Program-made: the position numbers and the translations under genes
In this document: positions 31,801-45,003 of the stretch, in pieces
Layout: the number at the start of each line of letters is the position of its first letter
Position numbering within the stretch: position 1 is the first letter of the stretch
The notes under the pieces: generated by a model
Seen by the model: the letters and a program-made list of their open reading frames with translations, nothing else
Database searches by the model: none
Told to the model about the DNA's origin: nothing
Assembly (NCBI RefSeq): GCF_902686445.1
Contig: NC_062215.1
Location: 27,674,750 to 27,738,749 of the forward strand
DNA from: Sciurus carolinensis
Lineage: Eukaryota; Chordata; Mammalia; Rodentia; Sciuridae
Direction: 5' to 3'
DNA length: 64,000 nucleotides

Positions 31801-34177
31801 TAATTGCCTCTTTCCTCTTATCGCAGCTAAGATCTATGGCCACATGGGCACAACGGCTTAGCTGACTGATTGATGGAGGAAGATTCCCCACCTTCCATGA
31901 GGGGTTTCTCCAGCTGCAGCTTCACCTCGTGAGAGTCTGCAGTTCTGCCTCTGCAAATACAAATGCAGTTGGTGATTAGATGAATGTCAATTCCCAATTT
32001 GTATGACACTGGGCCATACAGGGGAATCTGAGGAAGGCCATTTGTTGTGGTATTCACAAAACTTCTGCCTCTCTCTCTCCTGGGTAGGACTTGGATAGAG
32101 GCTGCTCTGCTCTCTGACCTTTCATTAAGGTGCTATTTGTAGGCAAAGAACAGTCCTTCTATGCAGAGCTCCTTATCAGTGTGGGCACAGCCTCTCCACA
32201 CCAGGCATCCCTTTGTTCCCAGCCTAGTGGAGAGGCCCTGGGATCCCTCCTCCTGGCAGAGATACATTTACAAAATAAAAATGGTATTTTATCATACCTG
32301 GAAATAAGAAACTATAATCACTAATGAGATTTATAACATTATGGCCCAAGCTGACTTTGACTTTCGTAATAAAACATACCTCTCCTTAGCCTGCCCACAC
32401 CAATTGTCATACGGCAAACCTCTGGAGGCTAGAGGATGTCCTCTTTGAATTATGGATTGATTAAAAGGAGCACAACGTGTTATTTGAAGGTTGTGTGAAG
32501 GCTAAATAATCCCATCTGTGTGAGACAGGATACAATATTTTATACTGTCTGTGGAGATTAGTTCAAATAAGTTTTATGGTCTGGACTCAAAAGATTCCAG
32601 CTTCTTAGCTTATTTGACTCTGTTGGCGAACATTGAGGACATCTGCTCTCTCTGGACTGGAGGAGATAGGGGGTTGTTGGTACCTGGAGTCATGATTTAG
32701 CTACAAACCCAGATCATTTTTTTCACTGCGCCAATCAAGAAAGTGACAGATGGTTCAGACCCTGACCTGGTCATGGAAAGGGGATCCTTTCCACATCATG
32801 ATACCAAAACCCTAATTCAGTTCACAAGCACAAACCTGCTCAGAGTTCAGGTGATGGTGCTGAGTTTTGTGGCCTTGTGATTGGTTATATCCTGTTTGCA
32901 GGACCTTCTATTTTTCCAAATGGCTAGCAATGTCCTTTGGCTATTGATTCCAGAAATTTCCACTCATTCAGGTTCTATATTCATCAGGCTAGGATTTATT
33001 TATTCCTCACAGGGACTTCACACTCAGAAACTGAACAAATGATTGAAAGAAGGCCTCATTCCCACAAATTCATTTTATGTCCTTGTTCCAGAAAAGAGCA
33101 GAGGAGATGGGGAGGGCATGGACTGGCCCTGTCATCCACCCTTAGCCACACGTGCTTCCTCTCAAGAGTCAGCAGGCTGAACTTTATTTATGGTAATATG
33201 GAAAGACTGCTTCTTAATACATGAGTTCCGAGAATGGGAATCAACAATATCAAACTTTCCAAAATGCTCTACTCAGCCTTCTCGATCAAGGGATATGCTC
33301 ACTCTGTTTCAAATGTAAATTATTGAATAAATAATAAAGTGGGAGTTACCATCTTCTTAGATGTTCTTTTCTCTGCCAAGAATGAGTTGACCTAAGGTAG
33401 GAAATCAGAGCCAAATGAGCCCAGTTGGAGTCCTTCTCTGGGTCTTTTGGATTCAGGAATAGAGAGCACATCTGGAAGCCCTTCTGTGAAGTGAAGTAGG
33501 TTTAGATGGTAACCATGCCCCATGTCCTTCCTCTTGTGAAGAAAGTTGATTTCAAAGACTGAGGTTGGTCTGTGATAAAAGTGAGGGGATGGGGGCTGCT
33601 GTGGGGAGGGGAGTCTTGAAGTCCCTTTTCCTTGGGTATCATTCTTACATCCCTCACCTTGTTTTAGTGGTACAAACCAATCAAACTCTCTTTTTGCCGA
33701 GGTTCACCCAAATCCAGTTCTGTCATCTGCAAGACCCAGCTTCCATGAACAGCATCAAAATGGAATCTTTTGCCATTATTAGCAAAGGTTCTGCCCATTG
33801 CCCATTTATAAACCAATTTTGTGGATATTTCCCAATTTTCCCTTTCTCTGTCTCTGAAGTCAATAGTTTTCTCACCTTCCTCTTTTCCCTCCCTCCTCCT
33901 GAAGGAGGATGTTCCAAGTCAGAATTATTTCATATCTGAGAAATAGCCACATTTTTATAGTGCATGATCTAGATTGGTATGACACAGAGTCTGTCCAAAT
34001 TTTTCCATGCAGGCAATCATATTCGGTGATGAGTAAGACAGCCTTTTATTACAACTACCTACGATAATTGTAGTTTTCTTCTTTGATGGAGGTATATGCT
34101 GGGAAATGGGCAAAGCTGCTGAAATGTAAAACCCCACACACAGTCATTCCAGCATAATTGTGTTTTGTGGTGGGTCA
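31801..34177. other. Unique sequence
   Basis: About 2.4 kb without a recognised repeat. Frames of up to 124 codons (33565-33939 plus, opposed by 33723-33917 minus) have no family resemblance. Confidence 0.5.
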
Positions 34178-34193
34178 TTTTTTTTTTTTTTTT
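34178..34193. repeat. Poly-T tract
   Basis: A T run of 16 followed by (TC)n. Confidence 0.75.
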
Positions 34194-35650
34194 CCCTCTC
34201 TCTCTTCCTTAGCAGAGTTGCCAAATAGGGACAGATGGTTAGCTCATTCTGTGAGGAGCTCACGTTCCATCTCTAACTCCTCTACCATTCCTTAGAGTAC
34301 TGGTTGAGTTGGCTCACCAGCAAGTACATTTTCCTGGTTATGAGTAAAGGGAGAGAACTCACATAAAAGGTTGAGGCAGCACACATTACTTCTACTATAT
34401 TGATAAGAAGTGGTATATGGGAGGCTGTAGCAAAGGAGGCCAGGACATATAGCATCTCTCCATAGACAGTCTGTCACCAAAAGGAGACAATGGGTATTGT
34501 GGGGCAGTTATCACTCTCTACCAGGGGTTTGTAGACAGATATTTTTATAAAGAAATAAATGTGCTTTCTCCTCAGCTAACAGGACTCTCCAAATTTCCCA
34601 TAGGCCAGATGCGAATGAGTCTTGGTTTGCTACTCTCTGATTTCATTCACCACCCAAATTCTAGCAAATAGCATTTGACTCTCCATACAAAAGCTTCCCT
34701 ATCAGCTACTTACTGTAACCCCTGCAGTCTGACTTGTGCCTGGGTCTTCTATGAAAAATATTCTCCTAGGTCAGAGTCAGCCCATTTTCAGCTGCCATTC
34801 ACTCCACCTCCTGCCTGCATTAACTGCAGTTGTAAGATTGTTCCCCTCCCGAAATGCTGTCACTAACTTCTATGACTCATCGCTACCCAGTTCCTTGTAC
34901 TTCTGTAAGCACGGTTCCTCTCTCTTTTCCTTTGCACATCTTGTTCCTGTTATTTATAAATGTGGCATTGTCTGTGGATATAAATTCTTAAGTTCTTCTC
35001 CACCTATTCCTTGGCAATTTCACCAGTGACTCTGGCTAACACCTCAGTTGACCTCTATTCCACTCTCATACTCACTCTGTCTCATCTACAATCACCTTTC
35101 CCTGCCAAAGGAAGGCTTCAAAAAGGATCCTGATTCAACTTTAAGCACAGCTTGCTATTAACTTTCAATGACCAGGTACACTGCTTTAAGTTCTCTGGTG
35201 CATCAACAGAAACATTTTTTATTTTAATAAAAGAAGATGATTCAGGGGTATGTTGGAGATATCCAAAAGTTGGCTGATGCCACCAACAAACTTGAGAGAG
35301 AAGCCAGAGCCCCTTAGAAGAGTCAGGCTTCTTGCTGCTGCTCTGTTTCTCCTGGTTCTTACCTTTCCTTCTCAGAGATGGAATATTCTTGGCAGGACAT
35401 AGCCACTAGAAATTCTCAAGTTTAATTTTTTTTTTCAGTTTCAGACATCCAGGGTGAGACTCAAAATCTACTTAGCAATGGGGGAAAGGAAATACCCAGA
35501 AAAGGAGCAGAGAGATAGTTTCCATAGAAGAAGACATTTTGAAGAGGCTTCTCTAACTAGTGTGTCCACCCCATGAAATCAGCCATCTCATAAACACAAA
35601 CTTTCAGACATATACATTCTGCAACAGGGTGGAAAGAGATGGGACATAGG
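34194..35650. other. Mostly unique sequence, possible CR1/L2-like part
   Basis: 34640-35215 is pyrimidine-rich and faintly L2/L3-like, but I cannot place it. The two overlapping plus frames there (34675-35029) follow from that composition. Confidence 0.4.
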
Positions 35651-35654
35651 ATTA

Positions 35655-35775
35655 TAGAAAAATGAGAAATTTTACTCCTTTTATGTTTGATTTATCAACA
35701 TGCATAAATGCATTCTACTGTCATGTATGAATTAGAACAAACAAAAAAAAATACAAAAAATTAAAATAAAAAGAA
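35655..35775 (+). mobile_element. L1 3' end fragment
   Basis: 'cattctactgtcatgtatga' plus 'attagaacaaac' and an A-rich tail match the extreme 3' end of a rodent L1 type. Confidence 0.6.
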
Positions 35776-36494
35776 CTCTATATTTGGATCTCAGGCCTGT
35801 CCCTATGTTAGCTCATGAGTTGGTAAGGCCACAGGTGCCAGTACACGTCCAGTCATTATGTGACCGGGAATAGTGAGCCTTATGTCTAGTTCTTACTGTG
35901 ATGCCTGAGTGACACTGTGCTATGGAACTGATGAGTGCAACATTCAGCATGTATTAGACATTCAGTCAATGTCAGTTGACTCGAGTTGGTCAAGGAGTTC
36001 CAAAAAAAGGACATTGGTCTGCTACATGTGGGCACCTACTTTCTTCAAGGCTGGAAAATAACAGAAGTCCTGTTTCCTGATCATCTTCATCTACGAAGAC
36101 AGAGTATTAATGCATCTCTCTGTTTTTTGTTGGGTTAGTTGGCTACAGATATTCTATGTGGTGCTTAATTGGCCTTGCCAGTTCATTAGGAGCTGCAAAG
36201 CAGCACCACAACCTTCCAAAGGAAGATGGATTGTGACCTACTTGCTCACATAATAGGAAGCTGCATTTCAGCTGAAAAGTGCACAAAGCAGAGTTCCCCT
36301 GCTTTGTCTGGTTGGGAGAAATGTTTTTGTTGAATTTAAAGTAGACCTGTAGCCTCATTGCAGTATTATGCTGGAGATAATTCTGGCAACAATGGCAGTT
36401 CTGGGAGATTGGGGAATGCAAGAAAGATTATATCCTCAAACCCAATAGTAGTGATTATGTTTGTCTGGGAAAGAAAGGAGGAATGACCTGTAAG
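35776..36494. other. No recognised feature
   Basis: Unique-looking sequence. Confidence 0.5.
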
Positions 36495-36517
36495 TTTTTT
36501 TTTTTTTTTTTTTTTTT
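36495..36517. repeat. Poly-T tract
   Basis: A run of 23 T. No SINE body is recognised beside it. Confidence 0.8.
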
Positions 36518-36930
36518 AATTTTGGGTTGACAAAGGGATAGTTATTTGGACCCTTTCAGTTCTTAACTCCTTCCAAACTCTGCTCCTAAACCTTGCTGAC
36601 GTTTTGGGATAAGTCAGGATGACATTGAAGTCTGAACGGGGAGTATCAAGGGAAGACCCGCTGCACATTTCCACAAAACTTGTGGGCGTTTCCAGTACTC
36701 TAAAGAACTGCAAGACATAAAATCCTTATGGACTCCCAGTTCATTATGCTGACTGTGAAGGAACTGAGGGTCAGGTGCCTGGTTAATCACTAGGCTCATT
36801 AAGTGCTCACATTTTACCAGTACTTGCCAGAAAAAGTAGGCTGAGACCCTACTTTCTTGCATATACAGGTACAAGAAAAGGTGATAAATTTTCCATGAGG
36901 ATCTCTTTTGACCCATAAAAGAGCAAAGTC
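36518..36930. other. No recognised feature
   Basis: Unique-looking sequence. Confidence 0.5.
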
Positions 36931-36934
36931 ATGT

Positions 36935-37270
36935 AGCACACACACACAGAGTCATATCCAGATACACACAGAAAATCATGCATTCATATTTAAAAAAATT
37001 TTTTTTTTATACAAAATGAAACAAACCCATACTTTTATATGGAATAAAAAGGAAGATGCATCAGTGAAGGTTAAACCAGAGTACCAAGTATATCCTAAGA
37101 GACACACACTCACACACGTACATTTACAAACCCAAATGTTTGTGTCTATGTGTGTGTATAAAGGAATTCCCTATATACATATACATTCCATACATACACA
37201 TATATATTTATGTATGTGTGTATATTTATATATATGTGTGTATGTATGTATGAATACATGTATATATACC
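36935..37270. repeat. CA/TA/TG-rich microsatellite region
   Basis: Several short (CA)n, (TG)n and (TATG)n runs, densest at 37140-37270. The 181-codon plus frame 36908-37453 owes its length to these (YIHIHSIHTH-type repeats) and is unlikely to be a gene. Confidence 0.8.
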
Positions 37271-37807
37271 AGGAATTGCCTAGGCAAACCTGAAATCTGT
37301 TGGGCAGGCCATCACAAAAGACAGTCTGGAATTGTAAGGCATGAGCTAAAATGCATCCCAGAGACAGAATTTCTTCTTCCTTTGGGAAACCTCACCTCTG
37401 CTTTTAACATCTTACAATGGATGAATCAAGCCCACCTAGGTTATCTAGGATAATTTCCTTTACACAGTGAACCTACTGTGGACTTTATCATATTCAGAGA
37501 ATACCTTCCCAGCAACAGCACAGTTAATATTTGATTAAGTAACTGGGGACTGCAGTCTAGCCATGTTGACACATCAGAAGGTCCATCACAGAAATTTAGT
37601 TAATAAATGTATAAACTGAAGTGAAGAAGAAATGTCTATCCCATCTATCATGTTTATTAATGTTGATATATAATGTTCATATGACACAGTATTCACTTAA
37701 TAAAACAGGTAAATCAGTACTGCTTTCAGTTTGGAAACATTTACCTGTTATGTTTCTGAATTTATTTAAATAATTAAGGAAATAATAGAGCTGTGCGTAA
37801 TGGACAA
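37271..37807. other. No recognised feature
   Basis: Unique-looking AT-rich sequence. Confidence 0.5.
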
Positions 37808-38125
37808 GATGTTTGTGTCCCTCCAAAATATATGTGTTGAAATCTTAAACCACCATGAGTTGGTTTGGAGGCAGACTCTTTGGAAACTCATTTGGCTGTA
37901 AAGAAAAAGTCCTCATAAATGAGATAAATACCCTCTTTTATAAGAGAGCTCCCTCATTACTGTCTGCCACTTGAGGATGCAATGAGAAGATGGTAGTCAG
38001 CAAGAAGATCATGTAGGCACCTTCTTCTCATCCTTCCAAATTTTAGAAGTATATAAGTTAAACTTCTGTTTCCTATAGGCCACCCAATCCAAGGTACTTT
38101 GTTACTAAGATAATACGTTTGATGA
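37808..38125 (+). mobile_element. MLT1/MST-type (ERVL-MaLR) LTR remnant
   Basis: Order typical of these LTRs: 'gtccctccaaaatatatgtg', 'gagctccctcattactg', 'gaggatgcaatgagaaga', 'gccacccaatccaaggtac'. Confidence 0.78.
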
Positions 38126-38224
38126 TTTAGACAAAAATTCCCCCTTATTGTGTTTGAATGAATGGTGTTTATTACCTTACGCCTTATTTTGCAACTGACT
38201 TTTTGTGAAGAAAGTAGTAATTCT

Positions 38225-38420
38225 TATCCCGTTTGGGAGGTTGTATATATCATTTAATATTCCCAAGAATCTTATGCAGTAGGTGTTATAAAGTTTACTT
38301 TGAAGTTGAAAAATTTGAGGCTTAGAGAGGTTCAATAACTTGTCCAAGGTCAGAGCAGAAGCACATGGATGTAGTCCAGATTTGAATGGGGTCTGGCTGA
38401 TTCCAAGGCTTGTGTTTACC
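38225..38420 (-). mobile_element. MIR SINE
   Basis: Minus-strand MIR: 'gaggcttagagaggttcaat', 'cttgtccaaggtcagagcag', 'gtctggctgattccaaggc'. Confidence 0.75.
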
Positions 38421-39139
38421 CCACTGGGATGGCCCTGCTTACCCTCGTTATCCATTGACGAACAGCAGGCTTAGCATGGCCAGAAATTATAGCAAATGGC
38501 CAACTCTAATATTGATTGTTGCTTTTCAGTATCAGTCTAATCTAATTTTAGAGTTAGGTTGAGTTAATAAAACAGAATCAGTAGATGCTTCACTTCCCGT
38601 CACCCCATAGTCAGTTTACTGGCCTCAAGGAGGCATGGGAGGAAGACAGTGGATGGAGGCTGACCAGAGATGAAACAGAGGGAAGGAAAAGGTGGACAGT
38701 AACAATGCAGGAGCCGCTAAGGGTAATTAGGAATCCGCCTTTGGGCGGGCTGTTGCCAAAAGTGTCTGTCAAATTTGCAAGCATCTGAAAAGAAGAGTGA
38801 CCTTCAGAATCAGAGACTTGCAGAGGTGCTATTTCTGAATTTGTTCCTGATTATTTAGGTGACATCGGACAAATCACTTTTCCTCTCTTTGCCTCACTTC
38901 CTCCCTTACAAAACACTGTGAATTTTACGCAGTTTTGTCTGAATTGTCTCCAAGGGAAGAAGGTGTGTGGATAAAATAAACCGAAGGTTGTGAAAGCTCT
39001 GCAGAAAAGTCTTTTAAAGCGTGATGCAAATTCCGAGTGTGATTATGGATGCAGGGCACTGCCTTCCTTCCTTCTGGGTTGAATCATTGATGGCCCCAGC
39101 GTCTGAGTGCATTTCCTCTGTTCTTCTGTGACCTTACAG
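38421..39139. other. Unique sequence
   Basis: No repeat is named. It leads into the exon-like segment at 39140. Confidence 0.5.
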
Positions 39140-39223
39140 ATTGTCCGTGGCACAGGCCTTTGAGCTTACCAGTAGCATTACAGTCAGGATGGCATCCCTT
39201 TTGGCTCGGTGCTTCTGGCGAGG
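39140..39223 (+). other. Candidate 84-bp exon with start codon
   Basis: A pyrimidine-rich tract and AG (tctgttcttctgtgaccttacag, split at 39139) precede this segment, and GTGAGT follows at 39224. Inside, ATG at 39189 has a good Kozak context (A at -3, G at +4). It begins MASLLARCFWR and would leave the exon in phase 2. There is no resemblance to a known protein and no neighbouring exon was recognised. Such a combination can arise by chance in 64 kb, so this is a lead, not a gene call. Confidence 0.25.
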
Positions 39224-40374
39224 GTGAGTTCATAAGCAGCTCCCTTGAAATGACTGCCTGGTGCTCACTGTCTGAAATATTTTCTTTATCGGAACATCTA
39301 GGATAGAGTAGACCCACCAGGGGATAGCATACACAACACTTTCCTTTCCTGAAGAAGAGCTGCATTTTTCAAAGGAGTTGCCTTCCCTCATTCCCTCCAG
39401 CCTGTGGCTCTCTGTTGCACTATTATTAGAATCAGCTACACATGGCGTATTTGATGAGTTATCGTCCCTCTCTCCCACTTGTGTATTCTTCTTATAAGCC
39501 TCCCAACAAGATTGGCTTCACCTTGATCTATTCGAACCAAATATTTGGTGCCTGCATATATTGACTTCCAACTATCTATCGAAGCAAAAACTTTAGGCAT
39601 GAGGCTTGATGCCTACAATTGCCAGTTTGCAGAAAATCCCACATTATTATTTCATTTTGATTCTGAAGAATGTCCCATGGATTTTTCTCTTCACAGTAAA
39701 TTGTAAGACTATTCAATGCAAGATGATGCCGCTTTAGAGACATTTATACCCCAAGTTACTCACCAGTGGTGTGACAGGGTGGCTTCTTGCATATTGAATC
39801 CTGAATATACCAGTTTTTGACATGTGCTGAATTACAGATTTTCCAAATTTATAATGATCTGAGATTCCAGATGCCATAACCTAACCTGCTGACTAATGAG
39901 AGACCTATTAACCTGGAAAGCAGAAGAATAGATAAGAGCAGGACAATTAAAATACCTGTTTTGTATTCTTGCCTCAGTGCGGGGCTACTGGGGCCTATGC
40001 ACAGAGGAACCTGCTGTCCAACCAGGATTTCCCTCAGGAATAAGCTTCAGATATGTCCCTACATTTGGATGAAACTATGGTGGATTCATTTTGTAGCTGT
40101 TAAAAAACTGTGATTAAGATCACTCAAAATCCCCTAAAAACATCCCAGAAACATACAACAAAGCAAGGCTTGAAGAGGTTAGCAGGAAATTTTTGCAGGA
40201 AATGGAAGTCAGCTCTTTGTGACCTGGGGTTTCAGTAGATGTACATACATGGTGCTACAGAATTATATAGGGGAAACTAACTCATTTTTGTTCTTCTTTT
40301 TTTTTCTTTTTGCAAAAATTACCCTGTCCAGATGCACCCTCTATTATTCATTAATTGTAGTCACAAAAATCCTG
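39224..40374. other. Unique sequence
   Basis: No recognised repeat or exon. A T-rich stretch lies at 40290-40310. Confidence 0.5.
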
Positions 40375-40490
40375 AGTGAGGGCTGGTGGAACACTTGCCT
40401 AGCCTATGTGAGGCCCTAGGTTTGATCCTCAGCACTACATAAAAATAAATAAAACAAAGGTATTGTGTCCATCAAAAGAAAACCATCATC
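40375..40490 (+). mobile_element. ID-family SINE, diverged
   Basis: 'gggctggtggaacacttgcc' and 'aggtttgatcctcagcac' give the ID body. The A-rich tail continues 'aaaggtattgtgtccatc', a tail form common in squirrel ID-related SINEs. Confidence 0.72.
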
Positions 40491-40779
40491 ACCAAGTGTT
40501 CTAAAAAAGAAGACAAGGTTCTGAGTGAAGCAAAGAATTAATAACTATGAGCCAGCAACAAAGAATTGCCTGAGCAATGAATGAATGACCATAGTCAAGA
40601 GGGGCATGGTACCTTCCCAGTGAAGGAACAGTAAGGGACAGAATGCTTCTCAGGATAATGGGCTGGAGGAAACTTGAACTTAGCTCAATGATATTAGCAC
40701 ATCTAAAGAAAGAATGTGTCAAACAGGAAGTAGACTGCAAAAATATACACTACTGTCAAAGTCTCTGTTTGCAGCTATA

Positions 40780-40880
40780 ACTTTGTAGTTTCTCTTCAAG
40801 ACATTGTGACCTTGAGTATAGACTGAACTTGTCATCTCCTTTGGCCAGTAGAATGCAGTAGAAGTCATGGTGTTGTGAAA
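40780..40880 (+). mobile_element. MLT1 LTR remnant, 5' piece
   Basis: 'ctcctttggccagtagaatg' is typical of MLT1 LTRs. The piece is separated from its 3' part by another LTR-like insertion. Confidence 0.6.
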
Positions 40881-41175
40881 AGATAAATCAAGGCATGTTA
40901 AAATTTTAGAGTTTATTAGAGTAAAGATTCCTGAGCTAATGGGGCAAGAATTTTATAGGGTGAACACACAAGCAAGGCAAAGAAAATATTTGCTTGGTTC
41001 AAATGGAACAGTGGCCTTATTTGGATCATTAGTGGAAAGTCCCCAGAGTGTAGTTGGCAGTTTCTGATTGGTTAAGCTTAAGCTTCAATTGATGTTACAT
41101 GGAGTTATATTTTAGCTTGCTTACATAGGAATCCAGGGTCCTGAGGTTGACTCAAGCAACAATCTCCCAGTGGAT
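40881..41175 (-). mobile_element. Probable ERVL-type LTR remnant inside MLT1
   Basis: 'ttagagtttattagagtaaa' near 40907 reads as a poly-A signal region on the minus strand, as in MLT2-like LTRs. It interrupts the MLT1. The ends are approximate. Confidence 0.5.
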
Positions 41176-41545
41176 TATTTTAATGGCGTGCCACTTCTAA
41201 ACCTAAACTCCGGCACTTCCACTTGCTGTCTCAGAATCCTGCCATGTGAGCAAGCCCGGGCTAGCCTGCTAGAGGAGGAGAGGCACATGGCTCAGATCTG
41301 TGCATCACCCTGGTTCATAGCCAGCCAACTGCTAGACGGGTACATGAGCTCATTAAAGATATGCCAGCCCTCAACTGCCCTGCCAGTTGACCACAGACAT
41401 AAAAGCAAATTGCAGCCAAGATCGGCTGAGCCCTACCTAGATCAGCAGAACCACCCAATGTACTTTTGAGCATTAATAATAAATGGTTATTGTTTTAATC
41501 CACTCCTAAGAGGGTTGTGATGCAACAATAGATAGCTGATCGAGA
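41176..41545 (+). mobile_element. MLT1 LTR remnant, 3' piece
   Basis: Typical MLT1 3' order: 'agcccgggctagcctgctag', 'ccagttgaccacagacat', 'aataaatggttattgtttta', 'gatgcaacaatagatagctg'. The 99-codon frame 41170-41469 follows this repeat and is not a gene. Confidence 0.8.
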
Positions 41546-43945
41546 GGTCATAATAAAAAAACTTGAATCAAGACATTAATGTTATTGATATGAATATAGC
41601 CTGTCCAAAGGAGAAAAATCTGGAATAACAAAATATTCCAGTCACTTGGGCTTTCCCAAGAGCTTCAGTGAGACATTGCCCTCATTCTGACTTCTTACCA
41701 GGATAGGTAATATGAGCTTTTCAGGCTCTGAGAAGTTAAGTACTTTTGTTAATATACACTTTGTAGTTTGGACTTCTATTCTTCAGTCTGAAGTGAGTTT
41801 GGCTGACCATCTCAGATGAGCTGTAATGTGAACATGAAATTTTCCTTCCAATGAAAACTTGCCCAAGGCAATAATTCTTTCACGTTCTCACTGGTGACCC
41901 AGAGCACAGGGTTCCATTGATCAGTACAATCTCTTCAATTTTAAAGACATTCTGCAAAGTCGACGATTTACTTTCTAGAATAATTACATGCCCGTGTATC
42001 AACAGTAATGAGTACTGAACCAAGACACTGTTTCCTATGAATATTTGCTTACTGTATAGAATTTTTAGCCTCCTATTTTGGTACGATGAGAAGACACATA
42101 TCCCAATTCACTTTTAAATAGACATGGATTTTTAAAATCAGGGAGAAGTTTTAAAATGCATTCTTGTAGAGTGTTAAAAATACCACCTTCCATGAGTAGA
42201 TCATAGAAGTTTCTAGTTTTGCAGTGTTATTGGAATGCAGATTTTGAAGAAATGGTAATCAACAGTACTCGTTGATAATGAATTTGGTGTATGCTAAGTT
42301 TCCTTGATTCTTATGTACAGTATCAGAGGCTGATGAAAGTCAAAGAAAACCATAGTCTTCTATATGACTTTATATTGATTTGCACATAATCTAAGAAAAG
42401 GAATAGCAATTTTCAGCATCACTCTGGTTATATCTAAAGTCTTAAGAACCAGTGAGATCTACACAAGGAGCTAGGAAGGAGTTCCCAGAGGAGTGACATC
42501 CACATTGGTTACTGAAGATTCAGTAGGAGTCTGTCAGGTCCAGGGGAAAGGAAGGAGTCTCCAGGAAGAGCATTGGTCAAGAACAGAAGCATGCAAGAGA
42601 CTGGTAATTGAAACAAGAGCTACAGTAATTGTGAATACGAGCTATGTTGTGTATTTACATAAAGAAAAAATATGAGCAGAGACTAGCACAGCAGGGAAGA
42701 TCAATTAGCAATTTCATTAATCAGGATTTTTTTTTAAAGAAAAATTATGTTAGCTTAATGAAGCAAATAGTTATATTAACTTTGTCAGGGGCTCCAGCTC
42801 CCCTGTAGGTCTTTGGAGATCGCTTCCAACAACCCTGAGCAGAGTAAATATCTAGTAGTGTGAACTGAAAGGACTTATTGCCAGTTACTGCCTTTCACCT
42901 TCTTTGAAGAATCAGATATATTATTAGACCAGAGGGTGCTGGCACTATTATTATTGTTTAATGATGTGAATTATAGGAATTTAATTCTCTCACTCGGAGT
43001 GACTATATATGATTATTCCATTTTGGGTTGGGCATTCACACTCTGACCTTATTAGTTGCAAACACACTTCAGCTCTGGCTCGGTGGTACTTCCCTGGGGA
43101 ACGGCAACCAGCCCATTAAAAGCCCTGCCTTACAGTGATTGAACATGTGGAATTAGACAGTAGGTCTTGAGTCAAAGGAAACTAGGAAAATAGAAAGCAA
43201 ACTGTTTTTCTTCTCATTAAATCTCTTACCTCACACTGTCGCCAATGTGGTTCAGACCCACCCTTGGTCAGAAACCTGTAATTGGCTCATTGTAATTGGC
43301 TGCCTGTTTTGTCTGCCCGAGCCGTAAGCTGAAAATGACCTGAAATGCTGGCAGAGTCTTCTGGGTTTTGACATTTGCTGTGTGGAATCTGCATATATTA
43401 TTGCCAGTTACTGAAGCAGGAGCAGAAGGTTTGAAATTTAGAGTCAAATCAACTGAAATCCTACAGCTGATCATTGTCAGTTTTCTCTTTTCTAGAGGAA
43501 AGGCCAGGATAGGTCCCAGGTGACCTGGGTCCTTAAGTGAGAAGGGTACTGGGGCTATTTGACGAGAAGAGGGACAACCATTAGGCATGACCAAAGGAAA
43601 ATGTCAGTGTCGAGCTGGAGAGGAAAGCCCAAAACCCAGCGTCAGAGGCAAATGGTGCTTGAAGAAGTGATTGGTGAGAGAGGTGCAGAGCTTGGAGGGA
43701 GGAGAATGGAGTAAGTGTGGGTTTGAGGAGAAGAGAGTGCCTCAGGACACAGTGGCCACACAGTCAAGACAAGGACCCTTCACAAACTTCCAGCATTTTT
43801 GCATATCTGGATTTGCTTAGAAGAGGGATGGGACAGATAGGAAACATACCATTTAGGAAATTCCATGACAGTCTTCAACAAGAAGAGCTGGTCTAGTTAG
43901 ATTCTAACACCTGAGGGTGTCGATGTTAGCCTCAGAAAGACCAAA
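41546..43945. other. Unique sequence
   Basis: About 2.4 kb without a recognised repeat. Short frames (42493-42675, 43268-43594) have no family resemblance. Confidence 0.5.
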
Positions 43946-44135
43946 GTTCAGATTCTGATATTGTTACTTCTAATCTGTGGGGACTTGATCAAGTTCTTAG
44001 TTATTTTGAGCTTGATTTTTCTCTCAGTTAAAGGAGGACTAAATAGTAGTTACCTTACAGGGTTGTCGTCTTCATTGAGATAAATCATGTAAAATATTTA
44101 GCAATGTGTTCAGCATGTTGTGAATGTTGCACATT
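43946..44135 (+). mobile_element. MIR SINE
   Basis: MIR order: 'ggggacttgatcaagttctt', 'agttaccttacagggttgtc', 'gagataaatcatgtaaaata'. Confidence 0.72.
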
Positions 44136-44993
44136 TATTAACTTTTACAAAGAATATGGTGAGGATGAAGGTGTTGATAAAGAAAAAAATATTGTATCTG
44201 TGTAAACGAATTAGACCAAGGGATCTTGCACGGCTAAGTGACAGCATACAGTTATAGTTTGAAGTCCTGAGATACGAATTTACTGGTGCAAGACCTTTAA
44301 TTTCTTTTACAGCAGATTCAGATCTCATGGCATAATTATTTTTACACATGAGTCATGCTCCAGATCCTTTTCTGTTGGTTAGGAATCAATCAACAAAAGC
44401 CTAAGTAGTTTGTAATCAGAGTGTTTTGCTCGGCCTCTTATTAGTGGGTCATGTTACCTCTCAGGGCGGCTGCAAGACTGGCTCTGTGGCACCATTGTGT
44501 TGATGCTCCCAGATTCCTTTTTGTACATACGAGAGGCTGGATACAGATTTCCTCTACTTTCACTTGAAGAGATAAATGGACAGGTCCCAAAGGTTGCGTT
44601 CTATTCAAACACTGTTGCCGTTTATATAAAAGTTGATGTGAGGCAGATCGAGGGCAAGAAGGGAGAGCCAGGTTCCTGAATAATTCCTTCCCAGCCTTGA
44701 CAATAAATTTAGGAATTTGGGGAGAAGAGTAGGAGCTCAGGCTTCTCACTTTTTGCAGAATTTTGATTTCAAATATTCCATGTTGATCCCCATAGCTTCA
44801 GGGCAAACTCAGCACAGTTACATTATTTTTTAAAAATGAGAATTTGAATTTATATAGGACTTGTGATATGAATTTTTTCCCCTAGTTCATTTGATTTCAG
44901 GTTGTCTGCTAATAACAGAGGTGTCTTTTTTTACTCACTTGTCTGCAACAAACATTTCTATCAAGCAAACCTTGTTCTGGTACATTCATTAAA
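44136..44993. other. Unique sequence
   Basis: It holds a 60-codon plus frame (44497-44679) and an opposed 102-codon minus frame (44441-44749). Neither resembles a family. Confidence 0.45.
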
Positions 44994-45003
44994 ATTCCAG
45001 TAG

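Noticed and set aside
36908..37453. 181-codon plus-strand frame
   Set aside because: Its length comes from CA/TA/TG microsatellite sequence, with low-complexity peptide and no family resemblance.
44441..44749. Opposed frames, one with a GEPGS-like end
   Set aside because: A single GEPG is not a collagen repeat, and both strands are open over the same bases.
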